Positions 1 to 10,472 of a stretch of DNA of 60,000 bases are shown piece by piece. This DNA is from Mesostigma viride (taxonomy: Eukaryota > Streptophyta > Mesostigmatophyceae > Mesostigmatales > Mesostigmataceae). A program made the position numbers and the translations under genes. Under the pieces are notes generated by a model. It had not been told where the DNA came from. It ran no database searches and was given only the letters and a program-made list of their open reading frames with translations. The stretch spans positions 2,036,287 through 2,096,286 of the forward strand of contig RPFO01000406.1 in the NCBI GenBank assembly GCA_009746045.1. Direction: 5' to 3'. Numbering within the stretch: the first letter of the stretch is position 1; the number at the start of each line of letters is the position of its first letter.

Positions 1-5
1 TAACC

Positions 6-525
6 ATGCACGCACGCACGCACGCACGCGCCCACGCACGCACGCAAGCACACACACAGTCATGCCTTCCCTCCCTCCTCCCTCCCTCCCTCCCTCCCTC
101 CCTCCCTCCCTCCCTCCCTCCCTCCTCCCTCCTCCCTCCCTCCCTCCCTCCCTCCCTCCCTCCCTCTCTGCCTCCCTCCCTCCTCCCTCCCTCCCTCCCT
201 CCCTCCCTCTCTGCCTCTCCCTCCCTCCCTCCCTCCCTCCCTCCCTCCCTCCCTCCCTCCCTCCCTCCGTCCCTCCCTCCCTCCCTCCCTCCCTCCCTCC
301 TCCCTCCCTCCCTCCCTCCCTCCCTCCCTCCCTCCCTCCCTCCCTCCCTCCTCCCTCCCTCCCTCCCTCCCTCCCTCCCTCCCTCCCTCCCTCCCTCCCT
401 CCCTCCCTCCCTCCCTCCCTCCCTCCCTCCCTCCCTCCCTCCCTCCCTCCCTCCCTCCCTCCCTCCCTCCCTCCCCCCATCATTCATGCATGCATTCATT
501 CATGCATGCATCCACTCATTCATGA
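6..525. repeat. compound microsatellite (ACGC)n - (CCCT)n - (CATT/CATG)n
   Basis: An ACGC-type tetranucleotide run (about 8-58) is followed by about 410 bp of CCCT/CCTC repeat with a few interruptions (64-476), then CATT/CATG repeats to about 525. The long Ser/Pro/Leu open frames here are translation of the repeat and are not genes. Confidence 0.95.
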
Positions 526-1478
526 ACATGCCTCCGTTGGCCAGGGGTTCAAAATGATGCAACAGGCACCAAAAAAGGGAGAAGGAGCCGCCTCCCCAAC
601 GTGCCGCCCGGCGACGGCAGCGATGGGCCCAGGGGGGAACAGTGCGCTTTGTCTTGTTCGCCGGGGTGAGCCGGCGGGGTGCGGGCACTGTCGCGTTTTA
701 TTTAGCCCGCCCGCCCCAGTCCTTCTCAGAGTGCCTTCTCAGGCCATGGCGTCAGGGTAAGAGTTCGTTTCGCCCGTCGCCGGACGCTTAAACCACTAGA
801 CTACGCCGGTTAATTACGACAAGAAAGCGGGTTACGACGATAGAAACCAGTAGATGGTGGTTCTCCCGCACCCCGGGCACACCAGCGACGTCGGCAGCGA
901 GCCCCGCCCGCAGGTTATGCAGCTGACGATGTTGCTCTGCCCAAGGGAAGTCATAAAGCTGCAAAAAAAGGGGTAAAAGCGATTAAATCCACGACATGCA
1001 TTTTTGCCCCTGTCAGCGCTCCTATAAATCTGACTTTTACGGGAAAATTGCGTGCAACATGGAAACGCAAAATTAAGGGAATCGCTGTGCTGGATTTCTT
1101 CGAAATGATATAAGGAATCGTTCGAAAGTGTGCCCTCCCACCAGTAGCGTCTAATCTGTGCTAGCCGTTACCTTGAACACGCAGGGGTGGCTGCGCTTGG
1201 CGCGCGAAACTGGCCACTGCTGCGTGTTTGCCCTCGCACACACATAAAAAAAAACTGTTTACCGACCTTTTTTTTGCAGAATAAATTTCCTTACGTCAAT
1301 GCCGATCGAACAAGCGAAATCCGGTACAAAATGGCTTCGTAATCCGTGCACAGTAAATTTTCACGCTACCATAGCCTTCGCAATGGAATTTGCACTCAAC
1401 ATCTCCCGCGCGCACCGAATTTCGTCAATTTCACCCCGGAATTACCGCGGACACTTTGGCGCGGCGTCGGATTGATGT
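526..1478. other. intergenic, no gene recognised
   Basis: No convincing coding stretch was found. On the minus strand at about 790-812 there is a match to a tRNA/SINE-type A box (TAGTCTAGTGG), but no clear B box follows at the right distance. Poly-A and poly-T tracts occur near 1245-1275. Confidence 0.4.
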
Positions 1479-1540
1479 GGGAGGAGAGGGGAGGAGAGGG
1501 GAGGAGAGGGGAGGTGAGGGGAGGAGAGGGGAGGAGAGGA
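1479..1540. repeat. GGAGAGGGGA minisatellite
   Basis: About six copies of a 10-bp purine-only unit (ggagaggg + ga), one with a G-to-T change (ggtgaggg). It produces a spurious Gly/Arg/Glu-rich frame. Confidence 0.9.
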
Positions 1541-1957
1541 GAAACTGTACTGAGAACGGCTCAATGGGGGCGCGAAGGGCCAACTGGTGCATTGCCTGCC
1601 AGCGACCAAACGAGTCACAAGAGGAAAGGTAGAGAAGGCGCAGCTGTGAGAGATGATGTCAGTGGGTAGCGTGAAAACAGAACAACCACAGTGGTATTGT
1701 GTTAAGTTCTAGTGATGCTACAGGGCGCCATGACATGGTCCTGCCTGGTGGGCCAAAATACAGCACCGCACAAGACCACCCGTGCAGGCTGCCTTCATGC
1801 TTGTGTTATCCGAACCTGGTCTCCTGAACTTGTGCAGCGGGGGATGCTCTCTCATCCCAAGCATGTGTGATGCAGGCATGCGGTTGATCGAGCAGGTACG
1901 TGTCGCACTTGGGGAGACCAGTCACAGGCTGTAGGAATACCAACAGGCTCGCGTTTC

Positions 1958-2223
1958 GTGCCCTTTCCTTGATCACTGGGCTATTTCTGGTTACCACCAA
2001 CGCGTGGCATTTTCTATCCCTTTTGTGCCCTTTTCTTGATCACTGGGCTATTTCTGGTTACCAGCAACGCGTGGCATTTTCTATCCCTTTCGTGCCCTTT
2101 TCTTGATCACTGGGCTATTTCTGGTTACCAGCAACGCGTGGCATTTGCTATCCCTTTCGTGCCCTTTTCTTGATCACTGGGCTATTTCTGGTTACCAGCA
2201 ACGCGTGACATTTTCTATCCCCA
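1958..2223. repeat. 67-bp tandem repeat, four copies
   Basis: Units starting with gtgcccttttcttgatcact begin at 1958, 2025, 2092 and 2159, an exact 67-bp period with one to four differences per copy. Each unit carries gatcactgggctatttctgg and ends in an acgcgtg / tctatccc segment. There is no spacer variation, so it is a minisatellite and not a CRISPR array. Confidence 0.95.
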
Positions 2224-2509
2224 TTGCACGCTGCCTGCATGGCCCCTAGGCGTGATAGCTCTGTCTGTATGCTCATCTCCATAGATACCATAAACAGTGG
2301 TCGATGCATGTTCTATGCTGTAGGCCTAAGCTCGTTGCATGTGGCAGCATGCTCTATGCACGTGGTGGCCTTTCACACTGCTGCCTGCCATGCCATGGAT
2401 GCATGCTCACTGTCTGCCGCAACGTGGGTTGTGTGCGGGAGTTTTTCACCATAAAAACTCCTATCTTAGTAGTGACCTTATAAAGTGCTCTCTGCTGTGT
2501 CGGTGGCTG

Positions 2510-2683
2510 TGTACAGGAGCTGCAAACCCTGAACGCGGCGGCGATCGCCAAGACCGGGTCGCTGCAGGAGCAGGTGGACGAGCTGCAGCGGGAACTGGGT
2601 GAGATGCGGGCCAAGGTGCTGGAGCTGGAGGCACGACAGCACAAGGCGGACGCCAGCAGTATCAAGCGGTGGCTGGGCTTATG
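2510..2683 (+). CDS. terminal coiled-coil exon of an unidentified gene
   Basis: A frame of about 57 codons runs from an acceptor-like tgtgtacag (ending about 2516) to TGA at 2681-2683. Residues follow heptad spacing (LQEQVDELQRELGEMRAKV, then LELEARQ) and end in SSIKRWLGL, typical of the end of a coiled-coil protein. A pyrimidine/GT-rich stretch precedes the acceptor. GC content is higher than in the flanks. There is no usable start codon, so this should be a last exon; upstream exons were not identified in the window. It could also be a remnant of a retrotransposon ORF1, but it lacks the DDDLT domain seen in the ORF1 copies here. Function unknown. Confidence 0.5.
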
Positions 2684-3384
2684 ACCCTCCTATTATTGAC
2701 CAACCGCGTGTGTGCTGCTGGACCGTGGACAAATAGGGCCACGTGCCTATCGATCAGGCTGACAGTTTGATTAGGCTTATGTAGGATTGCATGTGGATGC
2801 CTAAAAGCATCTGCTTTGCAAGCGCATATAGGCGCCTGGAATAGGGTTGGGGAACTATGCTAGTCACACTACCGTATAATGCTGCAAGTAACATCAGAAC
2901 ATGATGCAGCTTGGAAGAAGTAACACGCAAGAACCTTTTGATGGTTCACGAAAGTTATTGCCCCTCTTCTGCTTTTGGTGGCAGTTCCTCACCATGATGG
3001 GTGGATGGTGCATGCTCCTCAAGTGTGAGCATGGAAACTATGTAAATTATGCTTAATGACTGATGACTATCCGGGTAAATCAAGACTTTGTCTCCATTGA
3101 GTTTATACCTCCCATCTTGCATGACAGTGTTACAGAGCCAGAAGGACGCAGAGACACCGAAGCGCTTTCTCATGGCCTGGGCGGCCAGAGGCTCGATCAT
3201 GCAAGTGCAGCATGGGAGTCAGAGTCTCTGGCAACGATTGTGGGGTACGGTCGGTGATCAAGTCCCCATGTTGATGCAAAAATACAGCCCATCCGATGCA
3301 AGTTAAATTCATTCACTCACTCACGCACGTGCCTCGTTGCGGGAGTCACATGCAGGGTGCAAACTGGATGCAATCATGCATATA
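2684..3384. other. intergenic, no gene recognised
   Basis: AT/GC-balanced sequence with only short frames on both strands (up to about 80 codons) and no recognisable domain, repeat or RNA. Confidence 0.4.
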
Positions 3385-3845
3385 TAATGACCCACTACCT
3401 GTCATGCATGGGTGGCCAGCAGAATCAGAATTGGTACTTGTACTTGCACACTGTTCTCCTGAAGGTGGTGCTCGCCATGGTCCGGGCCGTTTTCCCCCAT
3501 GCACGCGGACATCCGATCTGAGGATGCGGACGGCGCGGCTTTCTACTCCCCCAACCACCGACCTGACATCGTGGTTCTGGACTTTGAGGGAGGCGGCCGG
3601 CACTTGCTCATTGACGTTTCCGTGGCTCGCCCCTTGGCTCTTAGCCATGTGGTTAGTGCATCCCAGGCGGCGGGCTACACGGCGGATCGGGCTGAGCGGG
3701 CCAAGCTCACGGCCTATGGGGACGTCGGGCACCACCGGGTGGTGCCCTTTGTCTAATTGGAGGAGTTCGGGGCCATGGGGACCCTGACCGCCGGCTGAGT
3801 GCTGCCGGCTCCGGGAGGACCACCTGGACCTGGAGGGCCAGTGAG
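3385..3845 (+). pseudogene. non-LTR retrotransposon restriction-like endonuclease tail, frameshifted
   Basis: Degenerate copy of the protein end seen intact at 59,344-60,000 (minus). The first part reads THYLSC then MGGQQNQNWYLYLHTV in one frame to about 3510. A short insertion (cgcgg near 3503) shifts the frame, and SPNHRPDIVVLDFEGGGRHL through LLIDVSVARPLALSH continues to a stop near 3755. RPD...(about 15)...DVSV is the PD-(D/E)XK-type core of endonucleases at the C-terminus of R2-like non-LTR elements. Nonsense and frame changes make it non-functional. Confidence 0.8.
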
Positions 3846-4264
3846 CGAGCCCCTTAGATAATTAATTAGGAACATAACTCCGTTGGGAGTATCTGTAGCA
3901 CATATCCCTGAGAAGGGGCATATGGCTTTTAATACATTCTAGGCTACTTCATGCAAGGGTGGGAATGTAAGCTACCCTTGCTCTAGGTGCACCAGGGCAC
4001 CTGCACCCTCATGATCTATCACGCTATGCCCAGCTAAGGGGGAGCATGTCATGTGGGGGAAGATCATCATGGCTATACAAGAGCTAGGGCATGGCTTCTC
4101 AGCAGATAGTGACTCCCTGCATGGGCACTGCATGATAAAATAAAGCTAGGCATCATCTGGAGGGTGGCTCATCATAGGCACACATGTACATGACTAAAAA
4201 TGCTAGGCCTCAGCTGGTATAGTGCCTGTAGTAGGCGGGCATGTACAAGGCCACTGTCTAACTG
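3846..4264. other. retrotransposon-tail-like spacer
   Basis: Contains aattaattaggaacataact followed by ccgttgggag...gtagcacatat (3868-3910). The same motif recurs, in the same orientation, at about 32,430 and 36,905 beside minus-strand non-LTR RT ends, and inverted near 11,220. It is probably a shared 3' terminal segment of a non-LTR family. Nothing else recognised. Confidence 0.45.
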
Positions 4265-5676
4265 TTATACACTACTGCTGCTGTATTCCCCTAGGCTGGG
4301 GCTTCTGGGGTCACTGTATGGGGCCGCGGTGGTCGAGGGGGTCGCGTGCCAGGGCTTGTGGCCGTAGTAGATGGCCGCCCCCTTCCAGTACACCGGCTGG
4401 CCCGCCTTGGTCTGCCGGAGCTGGAGGTAGGTCGGCCATAGCTCCCGTCGCCGTTGTTGCTGCGCCAGGGTCAAGTCGTCGTCCACGGTGAAGTGAGTCT
4501 TCTCGAGCCGCTTGCGGCGTCTGAGAAACGAAATCTTGTCCGCTGGGCTCTCAAAGATGAGAAGAAGCGGAGGCGCCCCTGCCTTACCCCGCGCGCGGGG
4601 GAGGCGGTAGGCGGTCACCAAGGAGGCCCATGCGTGCAAGGTTTTGCTCTCAAACGCACGTGCAAGCTTCTCGGAATTCTCACCTTTCTCCATGTCGAAG
4701 TTCTTGAGGATGGCGTTGAGGCTGCACTTGGTGAGCTCGGCCTCCTCGCGGAGGTCAAGCGTCTGCCGCTGGAGCTGGGCTGCGACGGCGGAGGTGGTGG
4801 AGGTGCCGTATGTTGTCCGCCCAGGTCGTGAAGGGAGGAGCTAGCATCGCCGGCCAGGCCAGCAGGGGCTGGCTTGGCGGCAATGTCCTTCACCGCCTGG
4901 GCGGTGAGGCCTGAGGTGTTCTGCAGGACCTCGATATAGCGATGGCATTGTCCTTAAGACGCTGGTCGATGTCGCGGAGCTGGGCGGTGATGGCGTCGGA
5001 GGTGGGGGTGGTGGCGGTGGAGGAGGCGAGGAGGGTGGAGGTGGCGGTGGAGATGGTGGAGAGGAGGGGAAGCTCGGCAGCCAGCGTGCTGCCCATGGCC
5101 GCCACATCTGCAGCGATGCATGGGGGCCACGTGCTGCTCGAGGGCCTCCTTGAGGAGTGAGCGGATGGAGGATTCGGTTAAGGTGGTGGTGAGGGGCGTG
5201 GGGGGCCAAAGCTCCTCGAGGAAGCGGCCAAGGAGGGAGAAAAGGACGCGTTGCTGAAGGTGGGGGCGGCGGCATTGGAGGATGCGGTCGAAGGTGTGGG
5301 TGCGTCTCTGGAAAGCATCGGTGAGGCGGCCCTGATGGAAGAGTTGCTTGCACATCTCGAGAAGCGAGGCATACGATCCGAAAAGCACGTAGCTCAGGAT
5401 CTTGTCGGGGTTGAGCTCAATGTCAAAAAAGCCGGGCTGGCTCATGGCGTCAAAGTCGAACGCTTCCCAGGTCGGCTCGGCAGGGCGACTGCGCTTGGGT
5501 TCAGGCGACGCTGCTGGCGAGGCGAGCCCGAGAGGGGGCTGGGCGACCACTAGAGCTTGGCTAGTGGCGCCGCTGCCTTCTGGGCCGGTGGGCGAAGCTG
5601 CAGCCGGAGCTGCAGACGTATTTTCATTGCTGAGCGCAGCCGCCAGGCTGCGTTGCGTCGAGAGGCGTTTGCTCAT
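4265..5676 (-). pseudogene. non-LTR retrotransposon ORF1-type protein, frameshifted
   Basis: The N-terminus (5676 down) reads MSKRLSTQRSLAAALSNEN, a Pro/Ala/Ser linker, then a helical domain (LFGSYASLLEMCKQLFHQGR). A frameshift near 5125 leads to a coiled-coil part (ITAQLRDIDQRLKDNAIA) in another frame, and two further shifts follow. The C-terminus in the last frame (4693-4265) carries RGKAGAPPLLLIFESPADKI, FTVDDDLTLAQQQRRREL and WPTYLQLRQ...PVYWKG. Coiled coil plus a C-terminal nucleic-acid-binding-like domain with DDDLT...QQRRR resembles LINE ORF1 proteins, whose role is RNA-binding chaperone in the retrotransposition particle (family knowledge). It is a homologue of the array at 54,761-59,200; the 5' leader matches at about 5677-5830. 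Broken in at least three places. Confidence 0.75.
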
Positions 5677-5835
5677 CGTATATTGCGTAACAGCTTCGGA
5701 AAATTATATCAGCATGTGCGTCGTAGAAAGACGCGTTGATTGTGATATTCACGGCTAATTAAATTCGGTGCTCAAACGTGAAAGTTATGAGCTCCGCCGT
5801 CGATCAGCCATGGCTACCTCGTGGCTCCACCCCAT
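5677..5835 (-). other. 5' leader of the ORF1 element
   Basis: On the minus strand this region matches the leader before the ORF1 copies at 37,764-37,912, 56,096-56,246 and 57,723-57,874: gagccacgaggtagccatgg, then ctcataactttcacg, then gctgatataattttccgaa. It defines the 5' end of this non-LTR family at about 5835. The 5836-6240 stretch beyond it holds no recognised gene. Confidence 0.65.
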
Positions 5836-6243
5836 TAATTAATTAATTAATAAGCACGTGACTGCGTCACGTGGGTGCCAATACAGAGTAAAGGAACCTT
5901 CAACCCTACATACACAGCGAGGAGGGAGGGCGCCCTAGCTTCTCTCACTGCCGCAGGTGGGCAGGCCACAGAGCGCTCTCTCCACGGCATGGTGCCGGGG
6001 CGCAACACTGTGGGTGCAATACAACCAGTGCAATACCATAGGTAGGCTGACGCATAGCTTATGCTACAAATGTGAGGTGGGCGCTCAAGACGTCGGCTAA
6101 TTAAGGCGCAAGCTGATGGCCACAAGGTGCCAGAGCTAATTGAAAGTACTATAACGCTGTGCGCTAATATCGTTTCAAGTGTTGTAATTATGCCTAAGAT
6201 ATCCCATCATCGATTGCCCCCATCTAGACAACTAGCTGGAGTG

Positions 6244-6340
6244 CTCTATCCCGGGGAAGCCCGGGGGGGCTTCCACAGTTTCTTGTTGACATAGAGGTCC
6301 CCGCCCCGCCAGTACACTTGGGGCTTCTCGGCCAGGTTGG
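6244..6340 (-). pseudogene. ORF1-type C-terminal remnant
   Basis: On the minus strand the frame reads NLAEKPQVYWRGGDLYVNKK then LWKPP and a TAG stop near 6244. It matches the last residues of other ORF1 proteins here (PQKPKVYWRGGDLMINHKMW at about 34,060; AGQPVYWKGAAIYYGHKPW at about 4340). It is cut off on its upstream side by an AT-rich segment of repeated TATAATACG-like motifs (6345-6420). Confidence 0.65.
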
Positions 6341-6629
6341 AAAATACGTGTGCGGGGTATAATACGTGGACTTAAAATACGCGTATTATACGTGGGGGGT
6401 ATAAAATACGCGGTGGTAAAATGCGCGACAGTTTTTGTGGTCCAATTGTCAGTCACCCAATTAGCACGCTCCTTGATGATGGTCATGCAGTTATTACAAC
6501 TGAAATTTGGTGTATATGCTTATTTATTAACATCTTCCATTTATGCCCTGCAATCCTATCTGATTATGATTTGTTAAATGCAGGGGGGAGCATGCTGCAA
6601 CGGGAATAGTAAGGATTCAATTAATTAAT

Positions 6630-7229
6630 TGATTGTAAGGAAAGCCATCCACTATATAATGCATGAGAGGACATAAGACACAACTTCCGAGAAGGAGGGG
6701 TGACGTGCCCTCCTTTGTACTGGATCATGCCGGCCACCATCTGCTTGAAAGAGGCGCTCTCAGCCGCATTGAAGGCAATGCCGTTCTCGATAAAAAAATT
6801 CGGCAGCCAGCAGCTCAGACACCTTTCTCGTCGACGGGAACCAGCCATTTGGTGATGCTCAGCTGGCCTTTGCTGGGAACCGACGACAAGTCACTAGCCG
6901 GCGCAGCCCCTCCCATCTCCGCCATTGCCCTGTTCAAATTGTGCTGCTTCTTGGCGTCTGACTGCTGCGACTTGTTGTTATACATCCTGAGAAACCTGCT
7001 CCGGATATTCGGTGGAATTTTGTCGCAGGGTAACATCCCTTCCCCTGCGATTCCGGCAAAAGTGTGCACGGACTCGGAATACGCTGATTGCCCCCGCCCC
7101 GTATGAGAACTTCTTGTTGCAAAATGAGCAGAACTTATTCGACATAAACTGCGTTTTGTTACTAACAGCATCTGTGACTGCTTCTTTCTTCTCGAGAACG
7201 AAATCCCATTCAGGCCCTTTCTTCTTCAT
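6630..7229 (-). pseudogene. hAT-family transposase N-terminal part, frameshifted
   Basis: From ATG at 7229 the minus strand reads MKKKGPEWDFVLEKKEAVTD, then a BED-type zinc finger (CSFCNKKFSYG ... RVRAHFCRNRRGRDV, ending in C/D in a shifted frame), a linker LSITKWLVP, and NFFIENGIAFNAAESASFKQ plus a GGHVTPPSRK motif near 6690. BED finger, then a [FW]F-NGI-FN-AES-F region and a PPSR motif is the order of hAT transposases (DNA-binding N-terminus, family knowledge). At least two frameshifts occur (near 7090 and 6840) and the catalytic domain is absent after about 6630, so this is a fossil. Confidence 0.7.
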
Positions 7230-7455
7230 GGCTGCAAATCGAAAATGGCTGCACACTGTCGCACAGTCGCACTGGTCTCGTCGTCGCTATATTGCATTAC
7301 ACCGTCAGTAGCACAGCTGGCATTTGCTGGCACACTGTTATTCCAGGTAAAAAGGTGTACGTTTATTCCAAATATAGCCAGTAGGTAATCCCTGCTAAGC
7401 CTAGGGTATCAAGATGTCAGTGGCTAAAACGGAGCCTTACTAGCTGTTATTACGG

Positions 7456-7475
7456 ACGGACGGACGGACGGACGG
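7456..7475. repeat. (GGAC)n microsatellite
   Basis: Five perfect copies of a 4-bp unit (ggacggacgg...). Confidence 0.9.
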
Positions 7476-7508
7476 AGGCACACTGTTATCAACTATATTA
7501 AAAACCAT

Positions 7509-8990
7509 CGGGCATCCTGTGGCGGATCTCCGTACTTTTCCGGTCTTTTTCAGGGGTCCTCGTGGTCGACGCCTGTCCTTAGCGCCGTTTCCCGTTGGGC
7601 GCAAGTCGACGGAATTTGGAGCTCGTACAGACTTCGGTGCGTGGTTGGACCGAAGACGCTGTATCTCGGGCATCGGACGGAGTGCTTTGGTGCAGTGGGA
7701 TACGATTGGCGTTCACTCGCTGGCGGCTTTAATGGCTTTAAAGTCGTCTCGCGACATTTTGACGTTAGCGACTTGATCCAGTTCGACTGGCGAGTAGTTG
7801 GTCGAACTTTCGCGACTAGCCACCTGTCGGCTCACCGAAACTGGGTCGCCTACTAGAGTGACGGTCAGCTTGACGGCTTTCGCCTTTTCGCCGTTGCTCT
7901 CGCCGTGCTCGACTTATTAGTAGTGGTCTCGACCCAGTTTCGGTCAGCCAACCTACGACGACTCAGGCGGGGAGGCATCCTGTGGCGGATCTTCGTACCT
8001 TTCCGGTCTTTTTTAGGGGTCCTCGTGGTCGACGCCTGTCCTTCGCGCCACGCCTTTTCGCAGGGGGCGGGGGGGCGCATCATGGCCGGCTGAGGCGGGA
8101 GGGCGGGGGGACGGAGGGGGGGGGGGAACCTCTGGGTGGGTGTGGGGGGGGGGGGGCGGGGGATCCCGCAGACTCTGGCGTCTCGCTGAGAAGGGCGGGG
8201 GGCCTTGCGACCTCGCCGTCTCACTCAGGCGGGGAGGCATCCTGTGGCGGATCTTCGTACTTTTCCCGGGCCGGTCGGCGGGGGGGCGCATCATGGCTGA
8301 GGGGGGGGGGCAGGGGGGGGGGGGGGCGGGAAACTCCGGGTGGGTGGAGGGGCGCGGGGGCCGGGGGAGCGGGGAGATCCCGCAGACTCTGGCGTCTCGC
8401 TGAGGAGGGCGGGGCGCCGTCTCACTGTGACCTCGCCGTCTCACTCAGGCGGGGTACATCTTCGTATTTTTCCCGGGCCGGTCGGCGCGGGGGCGTATCA
8501 TGGCTGAGGGGGGGGGACGACATTTTGACATGAGCGAGTCGATCGAGCTTGACTAGCGGGTAGTTGGTCGATCTTTTGCGACTTGCCACCTGTCGGATCA
8601 CCGAAATCGGGTCGCCTTCTATAGTGACGGTAGGATAATTTGACGGATTTCGTATTTTCGGGGGGGGAGAGGGGTGGGAGGAACTCCGGGTGGGGAGGGG
8701 GGTGCGGGGGTAGGGTGTGCGGGGACGGATCCGCCAGTGCATCGTGGCCGGCCCTCGCTGAGGGGGGGGGAGAGGGGGGGGGGAGCTCCGGGTGGGTGGG
8801 GCGGTGGGGGGTGGGGGGTGGGGGGTGGGGGGTGACGGATCCGCCGGTGCATCATGGAGGGCCCTCGCTGAGGAAGGTGGGGGTGGGGGGGACCTCTGGG
8901 TGGGTGGGGGGGTGCGGGGGGCGGGGGATTCCGCTGTTATCCGCGTACTATGATGTCTCGCTGAGGGGGGAGGGGGGTTGCGACCTCGCC
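7509..8990. repeat. G-rich field of degenerate interspersed repeats
   Basis: The segment gcatcctgtggcggatct...ggggtcctcgtggtcgacgc occurs at about 7510, 7975 and (shortened) 8237. The segment with gtagttggtcga...gccacctgtcgg...gggtcgcc occurs at about 7793 and 8558, with a decayed relative near 9195. Between them are long plus-strand G runs (8060-8970) mixed with gcatcatggctgagg and cgcagactctggcgtctcgc motifs. No coding is supported; the Gly/Arg-rich frames reflect composition. Confidence 0.75.
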
Positions 8991-9240
8991 TAGGGCGGGG
9001 CGTCTTACTAAGCGGCAGCGAATGGCCCTCCGGGTAGGTGGGCACTGGGAATGAGGGCGGACCGACTGCGGTGTTTCAGGCCCACACAGCGTGTCGTTAT
9101 TTGTCGGGGGATCAGTTGTGTCGTTTTTCCTTTTTTCAGCCCCCTTCATAAGCTTCAGTTGACTGAAATCGAGTTGCCATGTGTCGGCGGACGGATCGAA
9201 ACTCGACTACTAGAGTCACGGTCGGCTTTGCGCCTTCTTT

Positions 9241-9271
9241 TGGGGGGGGATGCGAAGCATCCCCCCCCCCC
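9241..9271. repeat. perfect GC-rich hairpin
   Basis: ggggggggatgc, loop gaa, then gcatcccccccc: an inverted repeat with a 12-bp stem and a three-base loop. No terminator context is evident. Confidence 0.85.
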
Positions 9272-9358
9272 TTAAGCTTGTTATGCGTTATGTACCTAGT
9301 CCTAGCTGTCTCCTACCGGCCAAACATTTTGCAAGGCTTGCGCTTTATGAAAAGAACT

Positions 9359-9387
9359 GTAAGGTAACCCACCCGGCTAAGGGCCAC
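9359..9387. repeat. left copy of a 29-bp inverted repeat
   Basis: gtaaggtaacccacccggct plus aagggccac matches, inverted, 12,420-12,448 with one mismatch. It could be the left terminal repeat of a 3.1-kb element, but no target duplication was seen outside the two copies. Confidence 0.6.
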
Positions 9388-9766
9388 CTTAATTGCAAAA
9401 CTCCTGGCATTCGCAGGACTGGGCAGATTGTCATTCTGAGCACGGATTTGGAATCAGCGACATCGACTTCGCATGGTAAAATTCTTGTTGGGACCGTTTT
9501 GGCACGTTTTGGGGGGGGGGGGGGGGGGGCGGGGAGGCAAAGTCGGGTTAAGGGCCACCCCTGTTTTTTAGCAGGAAAAAGCAGGGGAAAGCGGGGAAAG
9601 GCCTTGGTTACATGGCTAGCGGTTTATTAAATTATTCTGCTCAGCATGCAGCGCCTAACACATGGTGGGCTTCCAGTTTGCTACAGATACTGTAGCTGCT
9701 TCCATTGACGGCTGAGAACCCTGAACTGAAGACGCAGAATAGCTGAGTGACAGACTTCGCGAGGGG
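9388..9766. other. intergenic, poly-G tract
   Basis: Contains a run of about 19 G at about 9511-9529 and a further aagggccacccctg motif at about 9546, echoing the 29-bp inverted repeat. No gene recognised. Confidence 0.45.
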
Positions 9767-10053
9767 ATGGCAGAAGACACGTCCGGGCATCCAGCATTCT
9801 CCCAGAGGATGCTGGATGCTGGCTTAGTTGACTATAGGCACTTTAAAGCCCTCGTCATCGTCACAATGAAAGACGCCGAGGGCAACGCTCCCAAGGCAAC
9901 CGACTGTAGAATTGTATCACCGGCGGGTTCCTTCTCGAGGTTGTTCCAGAGGAGAAATTGCGGGAATGCAGCTGGAACGACTATCAAAAACTGTTTAAGA
10001 AAGAGCACGCTACCATCGATGCTTGGAAGCAGCTGCGACAGCTGGCCACCTGA
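9767..10053 (+). pseudogene. 3' end of an unidentified protein gene
   Basis: Two frames look coding. ATG at 9767 opens MAEDTSGHPAFSQRMLDAGL, VDYRHFKALVIVTMKD..., to about 9912. The next frame begins right after an acceptor-like actgtag at about 9911 and reads GGFLLEVVPEEKLRECSWND, YQKLFKKEHATIDAWKQLRQ, LAT and a TGA at 10,051-10,053. Either a short intron or an indel separates them. An AATAAA follows at 10,070. No domain was recognised; the mixture of acidic and basic helices suggests a genuine protein rather than noise. Confidence 0.45.
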
Positions 10054-10283
10054 ATTGTGTTCAAGTTTTCAATAAAGTCTTTGCATGGTTGTGTGATTGA
10101 TGAGCCGTGATTTGCCATGAAGTAGTCTAACTTATCATGGCACATCAAGCGACCACATAGGGCCACCTGAATCGTATTCAAGTTTTCAATAAAGTCTTGG
10201 CATGGTTGTGTGATTGATGAGCCGTGATTTGCCGTGAACTAGTCTAACTTATTATGGCACATCAAGCGACCACATGGGGCCAC
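10044..10283. repeat. 117-bp tandem repeat spanning a gene end
   Basis: ggccacctgaa starts units at 10,044 and 10,161, and a third partial unit starts at 10,278. Each unit carries a stop-plus-AATAAA segment (10,070 and 10,187). The last codons and the 3' untranslated region of the preceding frame are therefore duplicated in tandem. Confidence 0.9.
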
Positions 10284-10472
10284 CCTGAATTGTGCCAAGG
10301 TGTGTGGGTGTGTCAAAAGTGTTCGATTGTTGTGTTACTTGCCATATCAAGCAACAACATGGAATCATAGATCCATTAAGACATATGAAGTGAGATCGAC
10401 AACTATTCTATTGTAGTTGTGAAACAACTAATTTAGTTAGACATTAGTTACTTCCATGGTCATGGTCGTGGT

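Noticed and set aside
6-760. Long Ser/Pro/Leu-rich open frames at the left edge
   Set aside because: They are translations of the CCCT microsatellite; composition alone keeps the frames open.
740-815. tRNA gene or clear SINE on the minus strand
   Set aside because: The A-box match is good but the B box is poor and no cloverleaf forms; noted only in the region entry.
1425-1450. rRNA-like gaattaccgcgg
   Set aside because: Only about 12 bases resemble the small-subunit rRNA signature; the flanks do not match.
1958-2223. CRISPR array
   Set aside because: Four contiguous 67-bp units without unique spacers, in a eukaryotic context.
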